Shown piece after piece: positions 19,026 to 28,054 of a stretch of 64,000 nucleotides of DNA (position 1 is its first letter; every line of letters begins with the position of its first letter). The position numbers and the translations under genes are program-made. The stretch is from Thauera humireducens (GTDB lineage: Bacteria > Pseudomonadota > Gammaproteobacteria > Burkholderiales > Rhodocyclaceae). Location: positions 186,001 to 250,000 of the forward strand of contig NZ_CP014646.1 in assembly GCF_001051995.2 (NCBI RefSeq), written 5' to 3'. The notes under the pieces were generated by a model. The model did no database searches. It was not told the origin of the DNA and saw only the letters and a list, made by a program, of their open reading frames with translations.

Positions 19026-21016
19026 GGCAATCTGATGGCGTTGATTCGGGTGCGCAGTGCGCGCATGTCGTCGGCGCTGCATTTCGGCCCATAGCGCAGC
19101 CGGGCATAGTCCTCGCAGACGGCACGGATGGCCTCACGCGTTGCGGATGGCATCGAGGCTTCCGAGGCGATGCGCGTGCCGAACTGATGCGGCCCTTCCC
19201 AAGCTTGGCGGGCAATGCCGTGCCGGGCGAGAGTGGTGCAAAAACGCATCCACACGCGTTCGAGCGGATCGGCTGGCCGGCGCTTGCGGGTGGCCCACCA
19301 CAGGAGCAGCCCGAAGAGGAGGGCGCCAGCGCCGGCAATCGCACCGCCGAGCATCCACGATGACCCCTGGTCGAGTCCGAGGCGTGCGAGGAGTTCCTTC
19401 TGTCTCTGCGGATTGTAGCCAAGAACGCGCTGGTTCCATGCGTTCGATACGGCCTCCCAGCGCAGGCGAAGGCCGCGCAGCCATTCCATCCGCGGATGCA
19501 TCATGATCGGCAGGGCTTCGCCTTCGGGCAGGGCGGCAGCAAGACCGTCGTCGATGCGGCGGGGCGCGGACAGCGCCGTGGGGTCGACACGCACCCAGCC
19601 GCGCCCTTCAAGCCAGACCTCGCTCCAGGCGTGGGCATGGGACTGGCGCACGACCAGGTTGCCATCGATCGGATTGATCTCACCGCCCTGGTAGCCGGTC
19701 ACGACCCGTGCGGGTACGCCCGCGGCCCGCATCAGCACGGTGAAAGCGCCGGCAAAGTGTTCGCAGAAGCCACGACGGGTGTCGAACAGGAACTCGTCGA
19801 CGCTGTCGCTGCCGAGCAGGGGCGGGCGCAGCGTGTAGATCAGCTCGGACTGGCGGAGATGGGTGATGACGCGCCGAAGGATCGCCTCATGCGATTCCGC
19901 GCCAGCGGCGAGTTCGTCCGCGAGTGCCAGCGTGCGGGGATTGAACGCGGCCGGCAGGCGGCGTGCGGCGGCAAGCACCGCGTCGCTTTCGGTCAGGCCG
20001 ATGAGGCTCTCGGGGTGGGAGGCGAGTTCCACGCGGATGCGCGACTGCACGGGCTGGCGCGCGAGAAGCTGAAAGTCGCTGGTGAACAGTCGCGCATCCG
20101 CCCCCGCCGCCGGGACGTCGAGCGCGAGCAGCCAGCGGCGGTTGTGCGGCTCCAGCGTCAGCGTGTAGTTCAGGCGCGGACCGTAGACCGTGTAGAACGG
20201 GGCTGCACCCTCGGCAAATGCGCGTGGTCGCCAGGTCCGGCCGTCGAAGTCGGTCAGCACCGGCCCGCGCCAGTAGCGCTGGTCCGGGCGTGGCGGCGGG
20301 CCGTCGAAGTCGGCGCGGAACACGATCTCGCTGGATTCGCCCAGCGCGCTGATCGAACCCGGGCTCATCGTGTCCGACAATCCGGTGCGGCCGCTGAAGG
20401 CGTCGGCCGGAAGACCCCACAGCGGTCCGTCGGCGCGCGGGAACAGCATGAACAGCAGCACCATGAACGGCGCACCCTGAGCCACGAGCAGGGTTCCGGT
20501 GCGCAACTGTTCGCGAGCGCGCCCGTTTGCGTCGGACAGCGACGCCATCGCAGCGAGGCCGCTCAGCGTGGCGGCCAGGGCGAGCCCGGCGACCGGGATC
20601 GACTGGTCCTCGAAGAACAGCGACAGTTGCAGGAAGAAGCACAGCAACACCACTGCGAGTGCGTCGCGGGTCACGCGTACCTCGAGCAGCTTCAGTCCGA
20701 GCAGCAGCGCCAGCAGTGCGACGCCCGGGTCCTTGCCGAAGAAGTGGTCGAACTCGGCGCGTACGCTGATCGCAGCCGCGATCGCCAGAGCGAGCAGCAC
20801 CAGGCGCGGTGGCGGTGCGCTCCCGCGCCACAGCAGCAGGCTGCGCCAGCCGAGCAGTGCGAAGCCGAACCCCATGATCCAGGCCGGCAGCCAGCTCACG
20901 TGCGGTGCGAGACTCAGTGCCGCGGCGGCCAGCAGCCAGGCGCACTGCTGGCGCGTCAGGGTCGTCACCGAGGGTGTCGCCCGGCGCTGGCGGACCGGCC
21001 ATGACAAGCCTCTCAT
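19022..21016 (-). CDS. tgpA: TgpA-like transglutaminase (DUF3488 plus transglutaminase core)
   Basis: A 664-residue protein with an N-terminal membrane domain of about six helices (DUF3488), a periplasmic transglutaminase core with the Cys-His-Asp triad (RRGFCEHFAG, then HAHAWSEVW and RVDPT), and a further C-terminal membrane helix (GGAIAGAGALLFGLLLWW) with a cytoplasmic tail. This is the layout of Pseudomonas TgpA, an essential protein linked to envelope maintenance whose substrate is not settled. It overlaps the DUF58 gene upstream and mltB downstream, in the order moxR-DUF58-tgpA. Confidence 0.9.
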   Translation of the reverse strand: MRGLSWPVRQRRATPSVTTLTRQQCAWLLAAAALSLAPHVSWLPAWIMGFGFALLGWRSLLLWRGSAPPPRLVLLALAIAAAISVRAEFDHFFGKDPGVALLALLLGLKLLEVRVTRDALAVVLLCFFLQLSLFFEDQSIPVAGLALAATLSGLAAMASLSDANGRAREQLRTGTLLVAQGAPFMVLLFMLFPRADGPLWGLPADAFSGRTGLSDTMSPGSISALGESSEIVFRADFDGPPPRPDQRYWRGPVLTDFDGRTWRPRAFAEGAAPFYTVYGPRLNYTLTLEPHNRRWLLALDVPAAGADARLFTSDFQLLARQPVQSRIRVELASHPESLIGLTESDAVLAAARRLPAAFNPRTLALADELAAGAESHEAILRRVITHLRQSELIYTLRPPLLGSDSVDEFLFDTRRGFCEHFAGAFTVLMRAAGVPARVVTGYQGGEINPIDGNLVVRQSHAHAWSEVWLEGRGWVRVDPTALSAPRRIDDGLAAALPEGEALPIMMHPRMEWLRGLRLRWEAVSNAWNQRVLGYNPQRQKELLARLGLDQGSSWMLGGAIAGAGALLFGLLLWWATRKRRPADPLERVWMRFCTTLARHGIARQAWEGPHQFGTRIASEASMPSATREAIRAVCEDYARLRYGPKCSADDMRALRTRINAIRLP

Positions 21017-22023
21017 CGGGCGTTCTCCGGTTGCCCGGTCCCATGCAGTGCGAGTTCGCGCAGGCAGCGATGCAGGTGCTCGTGGCCGTGCCCCGCGGCA
21101 CACGCCACCCTTGGCAGACGCAGTGCATATCGCCGTCCCGACCGCTCGGCGGCCAGCAGCCAGGCCGTCAGGCGTGACAGGCGCGCTTCGATATCGAGAT
21201 GTGCGGGCAGCTGTGCCCAGTCGAGACTCAGGTCACCGCCGGCTTCACCCGAGAACTGCTTCGTCAGCAGGGGACCGCCGCGCGCGAGGACCTTCCAGGC
21301 GACGTGGCGTGGGGAGTCTGCGCGCTGGTGCGCACGCAGGCCTGCAAAGTCATCGTCGCCGGGACGGCTGGCGGCTCGCTCACGGCCCTCCGCCTCGCCT
21401 TCCGGTGGCAAGGGTGGTGGTGCGCCCTCGGGGGCCGGATAGACGACACAGGGCATGTCCGGCACGAACACTGTCCAGGCGCGGATGAGGCCGAGTGGCC
21501 AGCATGTCTCCAGCACCATCCTCCCCGGTTGTGTCAGCCCGCGGCGGTGGGTCGGGGCGAGCACGGGCACTTCGCGCGTTTCCCCCGGCGCGAGTTCGAA
21601 CGCGGTGCGCTGCTTGCCGAGACGCAGACACAAGGCCGGGCGCCGCGTCGCACGCGCGTTTTCAACCACGAGCAGGAAGCTCGCCGTCTCGCCGCAGAAC
21701 ACCGGCTCGCAGCGACCTGGCCGCAAGCGCAGGCCGAGCAGGTTGCGATAGGCGTGGAGGATGCTTGCGATCCCCGCTCCGGACAGCAGGAACACCAGGC
21801 CGTAGCCGAGGCTGAGGCCATAGTTGATCGAGGCCAGCAGCATCACGACCAGCGCCACCGCGAAGACGAGGCCCGCGCGCGACGGGAGCACGTAGATGCG
21901 GCGCTGGACGAGCTCGATCGGGCCGCGCTCGGGAGCGCCCAGGCGGAACAGCCAGCGGTCCAGCTGCCCGCGCATTCCGGATCGGGGCGCGTCGAACGGG
22001 GCCGTCGAAGCGGACGTGGCCAT
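21013..22023 (-). CDS. DUF58 domain-containing membrane protein
   Basis: A 336-residue protein with two adjacent membrane helices (about 50-95, GLVFAVALVVMLLASINYGLS), then a beta-rich stretch and a C-terminal DUF58/vWA-like domain (DDFAGLRAHQRADSPRHVAWKVLARGG). DUF58 proteins pair with MoxR ATPases and are thought to be their clients or adaptors. The start at ATG 22023 is 17 bases after the moxR stop; the end overlaps the start of tgpA. Confidence 0.9.
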   Translation of the reverse strand: MATSASTAPFDAPRSGMRGQLDRWLFRLGAPERGPIELVQRRIYVLPSRAGLVFAVALVVMLLASINYGLSLGYGLVFLLSGAGIASILHAYRNLLGLRLRPGRCEPVFCGETASFLLVVENARATRRPALCLRLGKQRTAFELAPGETREVPVLAPTHRRGLTQPGRMVLETCWPLGLIRAWTVFVPDMPCVVYPAPEGAPPPLPPEGEAEGRERAASRPGDDDFAGLRAHQRADSPRHVAWKVLARGGPLLTKQFSGEAGGDLSLDWAQLPAHLDIEARLSRLTAWLLAAERSGRRYALRLPRVACAAGHGHEHLHRCLRELALHGTGQPENAR

Positions 22024-22040
22024 CGGGAAGCCCGTCGCCT

Positions 22041-22958
22041 TCAACGTACCGGAACCGATTGCATCAGGCTGGCCAGCGTCGCGGCCGGCACGGGGCGGCC
22101 GTCGCCCGCAAGGTGCAGCCTGTGGGCGGCGACGTGCGGGAACAGGGTCTGCACATCCTCCGGGATCACGTGGTCGCGTCCATCGATAAGGGCCCAGGCG
22201 CGGGCGGCCGAGAGCAGGCCCAGCCCCGCGCGCGGGCTGAGTCCGGTTTCGATCTCGGGGTGGTGCCGGGTCGCGCTGAGCAATGCCTGCACGTAGTCGA
22301 TCAGGGGGTCGGCGACGTGAAGACGCTGGGCGGTGCGCTGCATGTCGAGCAGATCGGCGGGGGTGATGACCGGCGGACGGGCCTCGAGCAGTTCGCGTCG
22401 GTCCGCGCCCATCAGCAGGGCGCGTTCGGCGAGCGCGTCGGGGTAGCCGAGCCGGATGCGCAGCAGGAAACGGTCGAGCTGGCTCTCGGGGAGCGGGAAG
22501 GTGCCGATCTGGTTCGCCGGGTTCTGGGTGGCGATCACAAAGAACGGGTCGTGCAGCGGAAACGTGCGCCCGTCTGCGGTGACCTGCCGCTCTTCCATCG
22601 CCTCGAGCAGGGCGCTCTGGGTTTTCGGCGTTGCGCGGTTGATCTCGTCGGCGAGGATGAGCTGCGAGAAGACCGGTCCCGGATGGAAGCGGAACGCGCT
22701 GGTCTCGCGGTCGAAGACCGACACGCCGACGATGTCGGCTGGCAGGAGGTCGCTGGTGAACTGGATGCGCTGGAACTGCAGCCCCGTCAGCCGCGCAAGC
22801 GTGTGGGCAAGGGTCGTCTTGCCCACGCCGGGCACGTCCTCGATCAGCAGATGGCCGCGCGCGACGAGGCAGGCGACCGCAAGGCGCAGCTCGCGTTCCT
22901 TGCCCAGAATGAGCTGGCTGGCGGCCTCGAGCAGGCGGATTGCGTGGTGATTTGGCAT
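22041..22958 (-). CDS. MoxR-family AAA+ ATPase
   Basis: A 305-residue AAA+ ATPase of the MoxR/RavA group with Walker A EDVPGVGKTTL (about 40-50), Walker B LILADEINRATPKTQSALLEAMEE, sensor 1 FFVIATQNP and an arginine finger near ESQLDRFLLRIRLGYP. MoxR ATPases act as chaperones that mature protein complexes; here the likely partners are the DUF58 and transglutaminase proteins that follow. It is the first gene of the five-gene - strand operon, divergent from the deacetylase gene across 153 bases. Confidence 0.94.
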   Translation of the reverse strand: MPNHHAIRLLEAASQLILGKERELRLAVACLVARGHLLIEDVPGVGKTTLAHTLARLTGLQFQRIQFTSDLLPADIVGVSVFDRETSAFRFHPGPVFSQLILADEINRATPKTQSALLEAMEERQVTADGRTFPLHDPFFVIATQNPANQIGTFPLPESQLDRFLLRIRLGYPDALAERALLMGADRRELLEARPPVITPADLLDMQRTAQRLHVADPLIDYVQALLSATRHHPEIETGLSPRAGLGLLSAARAWALIDGRDHVIPEDVQTLFPHVAAHRLHLAGDGRPVPAATLASLMQSVPVR

Positions 22959-23111
22959 CGTCGGGCGTACTGTGAAATTGAGCGGGAAGCGGTGATAATA
23001 GGTGACAAAGACGCTGTCGCCGCGTGGGTTTGGTGCCCTGTGGCAAAGAAAACGTCTGCTCCCGATAGAGGGGTGGTCGCTTCGAATGTTCCATACAGGA
23101 GAGGGAGGAGT

Positions 23112-24038
23112 ATGACGACTACGGCATTCATTACGCATCGCGAGTGCTGGCTGCATGACATGGGGTCGATGCACCCCGAATGCCCTGATCGTCTCGCCGC
23201 GATCAATGACCGCCTGATCGCCGCCGGGCTCGACATGTACATCTCCTTCTACGATGCACCTGTCGCGACGCGCGAACAGATCACCCGCGTCCATCCGGAT
23301 TCGTATTTCGACGAACTGCTCAGCAGCGTGCCCGAGCACGGCATCCGCCACCTCGATCCCGACACGGCGATGAGTCCCGGCACCATGAAAGCGGCCCTGC
23401 GGTCGGCCGGTGCGGGCGTGATGGCAACGGACCTGGTGATGTCGGGCGAGATCGAGAACGCGTTCTGCGCGGTGCGTCCGCCTGGTCATCATGCCGAGAC
23501 GGCGAAGGCGATGGGTTTTTGCTTCATGAACAACGTCGCCATCGCGGCGCGCCACGCTGTCGACGTGCATGGACTCGAGCGCGTCGCCATCGTGGACTTC
23601 GACGTCCACCATGGAAATGGCACTGAGGACATCTTCCGCAACGACCCGCGCGTGACGATGGTCGGCATCTTCCAGCACCCGTTCTACCCTTACAGCGGTG
23701 CCGACAATCCGCCTGCCCACATGTGCAACGTGCCCCTGCCCGCGGGAACGCGCGGCGAGGGCTTCCGCCAGGTGTTCGGCGACGTCGTGGTGCCGGCGCT
23801 ACGCAGCCACAACCCGCAGATGATCTTCATCTCGGCCGGTTTCGACGCCCATTACGAAGACGACATGGGTTCGCTCGGGCTGCTCGAGGCGGACTACGTG
23901 TGGGCCACGAACCAGATCAAGGCGGTTGCGGCTGACTGTGGTCACAAGCGCATCGTTTCGGTACTCGAGGGCGGGTATTCGCTGTCCTCGCTCGCCCGTT
24001 CGGTGGTTGCGCACATCAAGGCGCTGGCCGACCTCTGA
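23112..24038 (+). CDS. Histone-deacetylase-family amidohydrolase (class II type)
   Basis: A 308-residue zinc amidohydrolase of the arginase/deacetylase fold. The paired histidines are in RPPGHHAE (His126-His127), the zinc ligands in DFDVHHG (Asp164, His166) and SAGFDAH (Asp245), and the transition-state tyrosine in LEGGYS (Tyr289), so the active site is complete. Bacterial members deacetylate small amines or acetyl-lysine; the real substrate here cannot be told. GGAGGAG precedes ATG 23112. It is divergent from moxR. Confidence 0.92.
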   Translation: MTTTAFITHRECWLHDMGSMHPECPDRLAAINDRLIAAGLDMYISFYDAPVATREQITRVHPDSYFDELLSSVPEHGIRHLDPDTAMSPGTMKAALRSAGAGVMATDLVMSGEIENAFCAVRPPGHHAETAKAMGFCFMNNVAIAARHAVDVHGLERVAIVDFDVHHGNGTEDIFRNDPRVTMVGIFQHPFYPYSGADNPPAHMCNVPLPAGTRGEGFRQVFGDVVVPALRSHNPQMIFISAGFDAHYEDDMGSLGLLEADYVWATNQIKAVAADCGHKRIVSVLEGGYSLSSLARSVVAHIKALADL

Positions 24039-24154
24039 CCTTGTCGCATCCGGATACAGCCTCATGGCCGGCGTGCGCGCGTGAAATTGCGTGCCGCGCT
24101 AGCCGTGCGGTGGCGATCGGTTAGAATCCGATTTTTATTGTCCTGCCCAACGCC

Positions 24155-25033
24155 ATGATTACCGGATCGCTTGTCGCAATCGTCACGCCAATGCTCGACG
24201 ACGGGAGTCTCGACTTTCCCCGTCTGCGCAATCTCATCGACTGGCACATCGCCGAGGGCACCGATGGCATCGTCATCGTCGGCACCACGGGCGAGTCGCC
24301 AACGGTCGATGTCGATGAGCACTGCGAACTCATTCGCGCCACGGTCGAGCATGCTGCGGGTCGTGTGCCCGTGATCGCGGGCACGGGTGCCAACTCGACG
24401 GCCGAGGCTGTCGAGCTCGCACGCTTCGCGAAGCAGGCCGGCGCGGCGGCGCACCTGTCGGTCGTGCCTTACTACAACCGTCCGACCCAGGAAGGGCTGT
24501 ACCGGCACTACCGCACCATCGCCGAGTCGGTCGAACTGCCGCTGATCCTCTACAACGTGCCGGGCCGCACCGTCGCCGACCTGTCCAACGACACCGTGCT
24601 GCGCCTGGCCGACGTGCCGAACATCGTCGGCCTCAAGGACGCCACCGGCAACCTGGATCGCGCATGCGACCTGATCGAGCGTGCGCCCGCGGGCTTTGTG
24701 CTGTACAGCGGCGACGACATGTCATCGGCCGCGTTCCTGATGCTGGGCGGCCATGGCGTGATCTCGGTGACGGCCAACGTCGCGCCGCGTGCGATGCGCG
24801 AGCTGTGCGCCGCAGCCGCCGCAGGCGACATGCGCAGGCTGCGCGAGACCAACGCCGCACTGACAGGCCTGCACCGCGATCTCTTCTGCGAAGCCAACCC
24901 CATCCCGGTCAAGTGGGCCGTGGCCCGCATGGGCCTCATCGGCGACGGCATCCGCCTGCCGCTGACGCAACTCTCCGATTCCTGCCACGAGCGTGTGCTG
25001 AAGGCCATGCGCAAGGCCGGCATCAAGGTCTGA
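24155..25033 (+). CDS. dapA: 4-hydroxy-tetrahydrodipicolinate synthase
   Basis: This 292-residue (beta/alpha)8 aldolase condenses pyruvate with aspartate semialdehyde, the first committed step to lysine and diaminopimelate. The Schiff-base lysine is Lys161 in VGLKDATG, the proton-relay tyrosine is Tyr133 in ILYNVPGRT, and TTGESPT binds substrate. Length equals E. coli DapA. A TAGAAT -10-like box is at 24122-24127. bamC follows 26 bases later, the same pairing as in E. coli. Confidence 0.97.
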   Translation: MITGSLVAIVTPMLDDGSLDFPRLRNLIDWHIAEGTDGIVIVGTTGESPTVDVDEHCELIRATVEHAAGRVPVIAGTGANSTAEAVELARFAKQAGAAAHLSVVPYYNRPTQEGLYRHYRTIAESVELPLILYNVPGRTVADLSNDTVLRLADVPNIVGLKDATGNLDRACDLIERAPAGFVLYSGDDMSSAAFLMLGGHGVISVTANVAPRAMRELCAAAAAGDMRRLRETNAALTGLHRDLFCEANPIPVKWAVARMGLIGDGIRLPLTQLSDSCHERVLKAMRKAGIKV

Positions 25034-25059
25034 TCCGAATCTCTGATTGCAGGAACTTC

Positions 25060-26199
25060 ATGAATCGCTCCATGCGCACTTCCGTTTCCCTTATCGCACT
25101 GTCGGTGATGCTCGCCGGTTGCTCGAGCTCGCTGCTCGAATCCAAGCGCATCGACTACAAGAGCGCGCGCCAGATGCAGCAGCCGCTCGAGATTCCGCCC
25201 GACCTGACGGCGCCCACGCGCGACGACCGCTTTGCAGTGCCCGACGTCTCGCCGCGCGGCGTGGCGACCTATTCGGCGTACTCGGCCGATCGTGCCGCCC
25301 AGCCTGCGGCGTCCAGCGGCCCGGACGTTCTGGCAACGCCGGACAAGATGCGCATCGAACGCGCTGGCACCCAGCGGTGGCTGGTCGTTGGCGGAACGCC
25401 CGAGGAACTCTGGCCGCAGATCAAGGACTTCTGGCTTGAACTGGGCTTCATCCTCAACATCGAGAGCCCCGAAATCGGCGTCATGGAAACCGACTGGGCC
25501 GAGGATCGCGCAAAGATCCCGCAGGACTTTGTTCGCGCGACGCTCGGCAAGGTGCTCGACGGCCTGTTCTCGACGCCCGAGCGTGACAAGTTCCGTACTC
25601 GCCTCGAGCAGGGCAAGGACGCCGGCACGGTCGAGATCTACATCAGCCACCGCGGCATGATGGAGATCTACCCCACCGAAGCCAAGGATTCTACGATCTG
25701 GCAGCCGCGTCCGGCCGATCCTGAACTCGAAGCCGAAATGCTGCGTCGCCTGATGGTCCGCCTGGGAGCCGAGGAAGCGCGTGCCGAAGCGGCGCTGACG
25801 CAGGCGCCCACCGAGGAGCGTGCGCGCATTGCCGCCGGCAGCGATGGTCTGGTGAGCCTGAACATGGAAGAGCCGTTCGATCGCGCCTGGCGCCGCGTCG
25901 GCTTGGCGCTCGACCGGATCGGTTTCACGGTCGAGGACCGCGACCGCGCACAGGGCCTGTACTACGTGCGCTACGTCGATCCGGACGCCGACAACAAGAG
26001 CCCCAAGAAGGGCTTCCTGTCGGGCCTCGCCTTCTGGCGCAGCGATGACAAGCCTGCACTCGGTGGCAGCGAATACCGCCTGCGCGTGCAGGGGCAGGGC
26101 GACAGTTCGCGCGTAACCGTGATGACCCGGGAGGGCGGTGCGGACAACTCCGAGACGGCCAAGCGCATGCTGGGCCTGCTGCAGAACGAATTGCGCTGA
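25060..26199 (+). CDS. bamC: Outer membrane protein assembly factor BamC (NlpB)
   Basis: A 379-residue lipoprotein with lipobox LAGC (Cys21), an unstructured segment, and the SKRIDYKSA...LEIPPDLTAP signature near the N-terminus that contacts BamD. Two helix-grip domains follow (about 100-215 and 255-375). It is an accessory subunit of the BAM complex that inserts outer-membrane beta-barrels. It lies downstream of dapA, as in E. coli, and ends before two strong hairpins. Confidence 0.93.
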   Translation: MNRSMRTSVSLIALSVMLAGCSSSLLESKRIDYKSARQMQQPLEIPPDLTAPTRDDRFAVPDVSPRGVATYSAYSADRAAQPAASSGPDVLATPDKMRIERAGTQRWLVVGGTPEELWPQIKDFWLELGFILNIESPEIGVMETDWAEDRAKIPQDFVRATLGKVLDGLFSTPERDKFRTRLEQGKDAGTVEIYISHRGMMEIYPTEAKDSTIWQPRPADPELEAEMLRRLMVRLGAEEARAEAALTQAPTEERARIAAGSDGLVSLNMEEPFDRAWRRVGLALDRIGFTVEDRDRAQGLYYVRYVDPDADNKSPKKGFLSGLAFWRSDDKPALGGSEYRLRVQGQGDSSRVTVMTREGGADNSETAKRMLGLLQNELR

Positions 26200-26214
26200 A
26201 ACAACTTGCCTCGT

Positions 26215-26275
26215 GTGCCGCCCCAAGGGCGGCACCCTTGAGCGAACAAAAAAAAGCCGGCTTGGAGCCGGCTTT
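26215..26275. terminator. Two tandem hairpins, the second a bidirectional terminator
   Basis: GTGCCGCCC (26215-26223) and GGGCGGCAC (26227-26235) make a perfect 9-bp stem. AAAGCCGGC (26253-26261) and GCCGGCTTT (26267-26275) make a second 9-bp stem with A-rich and T-rich flanks. The latter can end bamC on the + strand and the small lipoprotein gene arriving on the - strand. Confidence 0.88.
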
Positions 26276-26295
26276 CTTGTGCCTGATACGCCGTC

Positions 26296-26670
26296 TTACT
26301 TTTTCGACTCTTCCTTGGCAGCGCCAACGGCGGCGTCGGCGGCAGCCTTGGCTGCATCGACTGCGTCCGCTGCACCCTCCTTGACGGCCTCGGCGCCTTC
26401 CTTGGCGGCTTCGACCACGGCAGCAGTGGTGTCCTTGGCGGCCTCGACGGCTTCCGCCGCACCTTCCTTGGTGGCCTCGACTGCGGCAGCGGTGCCTTCC
26501 TTGGCGGCTTCAGCGCCTTCCTTCGCAGCTTCGACGGCCTGCTGTGCAGCTTCCTTGGCCTGCTCCTGCACGGTCGGTGCGGGCGCGGCGGTCGGCGCGG
26601 GTTGTTCCTGCTTGCCGCAGGCGGACACGGCGATGGCAACGAGGGCGGCGACGAGAAGGGAGTGTTTCAT
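26296..26670 (-). CDS. Lys/Ala/Glu-rich repeat lipoprotein
   Basis: A 124-residue precursor with a signal peptide and lipobox (AVSAC, Cys18). The mature part is almost entirely Ala, Lys, Glu, Val, Gly and Thr in loose 11-residue repeats such as VEAAKEGAEAAKEG and VVEAAKEGAEAVKEG, which predicts a long amphipathic helix or coiled coil. This resembles LEA-like and murein-lipoprotein-like helical proteins. Function is not recognised; tethering, packing at the envelope or desiccation-type protection are possibilities. Start ATG 26670 is chosen because it begins the signal peptide. It is a single gene sharing a terminator with bamC. Confidence 0.78.
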   Translation of the reverse strand: MKHSLLVAALVAIAVSACGKQEQPAPTAAPAPTVQEQAKEAAQQAVEAAKEGAEAAKEGTAAAVEATKEGAAEAVEAAKDTTAAVVEAAKEGAEAVKEGAADAVDAAKAAADAAVGAAKEESKK

Positions 26671-26825
26671 GTGTTTATTCCTTATTCGAGATGACATGCC
26701 GCGATGCGTCGAGCGATCGTCGGCAGGGGACTGCAATGCGACCTTGAAGCCATCAAAGTCTAGCAGCAGGCCGTCGCACTTCCAGGTGGATGGTGCGCTG
26801 CAAAATGTTAGCGTTTCTTTCCGGG

Positions 26826-27977
26826 TCAGGCGGCAGCAGGGGCGCCGAAGCCGTTCTCGTACCAGTCGTAGAGCAGCGCGGTGAGTCCGTCGGGCGCGTC
26901 AGCGAAGGCGTCGGCCGGCAGGGCGCGGCGATGCGCGAGGGTGGCGAGGGCGTCGCGGAGCGCGGCATCGATCTCGAGGGGCTCCCCGTTCAGGTGGAAG
27001 CCTGCAGCGGAGAACAGCAGCAGGCTGCGCGGGTCGAGTGCGAAGCCGCGGGCGCGCAGGGCCGTGTCGAAGCGCTTGCGGCCGAGCGGCTCTTCGGGGG
27101 GATCGAAGAAGACGTGCGACTTCGGTTCCGTGAGATAGGCGCCGACGAAGGCCTCGACGTCCGTGCGGCTCCAGCGGATACCGGCGAGCATGCGCTCGAT
27201 CTGGTCGACCATTCGGCTGCTGATCTCGGCCGAGTTTTGCTGCAATGCAAGATCGGGGTCGGCATACAGCCCTTCGAGACAGATCCTTTCCTGCAGCCAG
27301 CCGAGGAACTCGGAGCCGATCTCCTGGGCGGTGGGCGAGCGAAAACCGATGGAGTAGGTGGTGCACTCGCCGATCGCAACGCCGTTGTGCGCCCAGTGCG
27401 GCGGCAGGTAGAGCATGTCGCCCGGCTCCAGCACCCAGTCCTCTGCCGGCCGGAAGTTCTTCAGGATGCGCAACGGCGCCCCTTCGATCAGGCTGCGGTC
27501 GGCCTGGTCGGAGATCTGCCAGCGACGCTTGCCCATGCCCTGCAACAGGAAGACGTCGTAATTGTCGAAGTGGGGGCCGACGCCGCCGCCGTCGACCGCG
27601 TAACTCACCATCAGGTCGTCGAGCCTTGCCTGCGGAATGAAGTCGAAGCGGTGCAGCAGGCGGTCGCCATCGGGAACCCACAGGTTCAAGCCCTGCACCA
27701 GCACGGTCCAGGGTTGCTTCTTGCCGCGCAGGCGACCGCGGCTCTGCGGGCCGTGCTCCAGCGTCCAGTCACCCTCCAGTCCGTCGGCGGGCAGGCGGAT
27801 GTAGCGCGACTCGACGTCGGGATCGCAGGCGAGGTCGAACAGTTCGTCCTTGCTGAGGACGCCGGTGAAGCCGGGTACGGCCTGACGGATCAGCAGGGGT
27901 TTCTTTTGCCAGTATTCGGCAAGGAACTCGCGTGCCGACAGGCCGCCGAGCAGGGTTTCGAGCGTGGGTAGATTCAT
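26826..27977 (-). CDS. roxA: RoxA/YcfD-like ribosomal protein arginine hydroxylase (JmjC cupin)
   Basis: A 383-residue Fe(II)/2-oxoglutarate oxygenase. The JmjC-type facial triad is visible as His136-x-Asp138 (GPHFDNYDVF) and His197 (LPPHWAHNGVA), followed by a winged-helix-like C-terminal region. E. coli YcfD (RoxA, 373 residues) hydroxylates an arginine of ribosomal protein L16 (uL16). Length and motif spacing match that enzyme. The gene stands alone, divergent from rlmD with 77 bases between starts, so two ribosome-modifying enzymes share this intergenic region. Confidence 0.85.
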   Translation of the reverse strand: MNLPTLETLLGGLSAREFLAEYWQKKPLLIRQAVPGFTGVLSKDELFDLACDPDVESRYIRLPADGLEGDWTLEHGPQSRGRLRGKKQPWTVLVQGLNLWVPDGDRLLHRFDFIPQARLDDLMVSYAVDGGGVGPHFDNYDVFLLQGMGKRRWQISDQADRSLIEGAPLRILKNFRPAEDWVLEPGDMLYLPPHWAHNGVAIGECTTYSIGFRSPTAQEIGSEFLGWLQERICLEGLYADPDLALQQNSAEISSRMVDQIERMLAGIRWSRTDVEAFVGAYLTEPKSHVFFDPPEEPLGRKRFDTALRARGFALDPRSLLLFSAAGFHLNGEPLEIDAALRDALATLAHRRALPADAFADAPDGLTALLYDWYENGFGAPAAA

Positions 27978-28054
27978 GGCGCGGATTATAGGCGCTGGCG
28001 CGGGCGGCTTAGCGAACGCGGTAGAATCGCGCGACTTTTTCCACCGGGATTTCC

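Noticed and set aside
26296..26670. Repetitive DNA in the small lipoprotein gene as a CRISPR-like or tandem non-coding repeat
   Set aside because: Units are in frame, imperfect and without spacers; they encode an Ala/Lys/Glu-rich helix.
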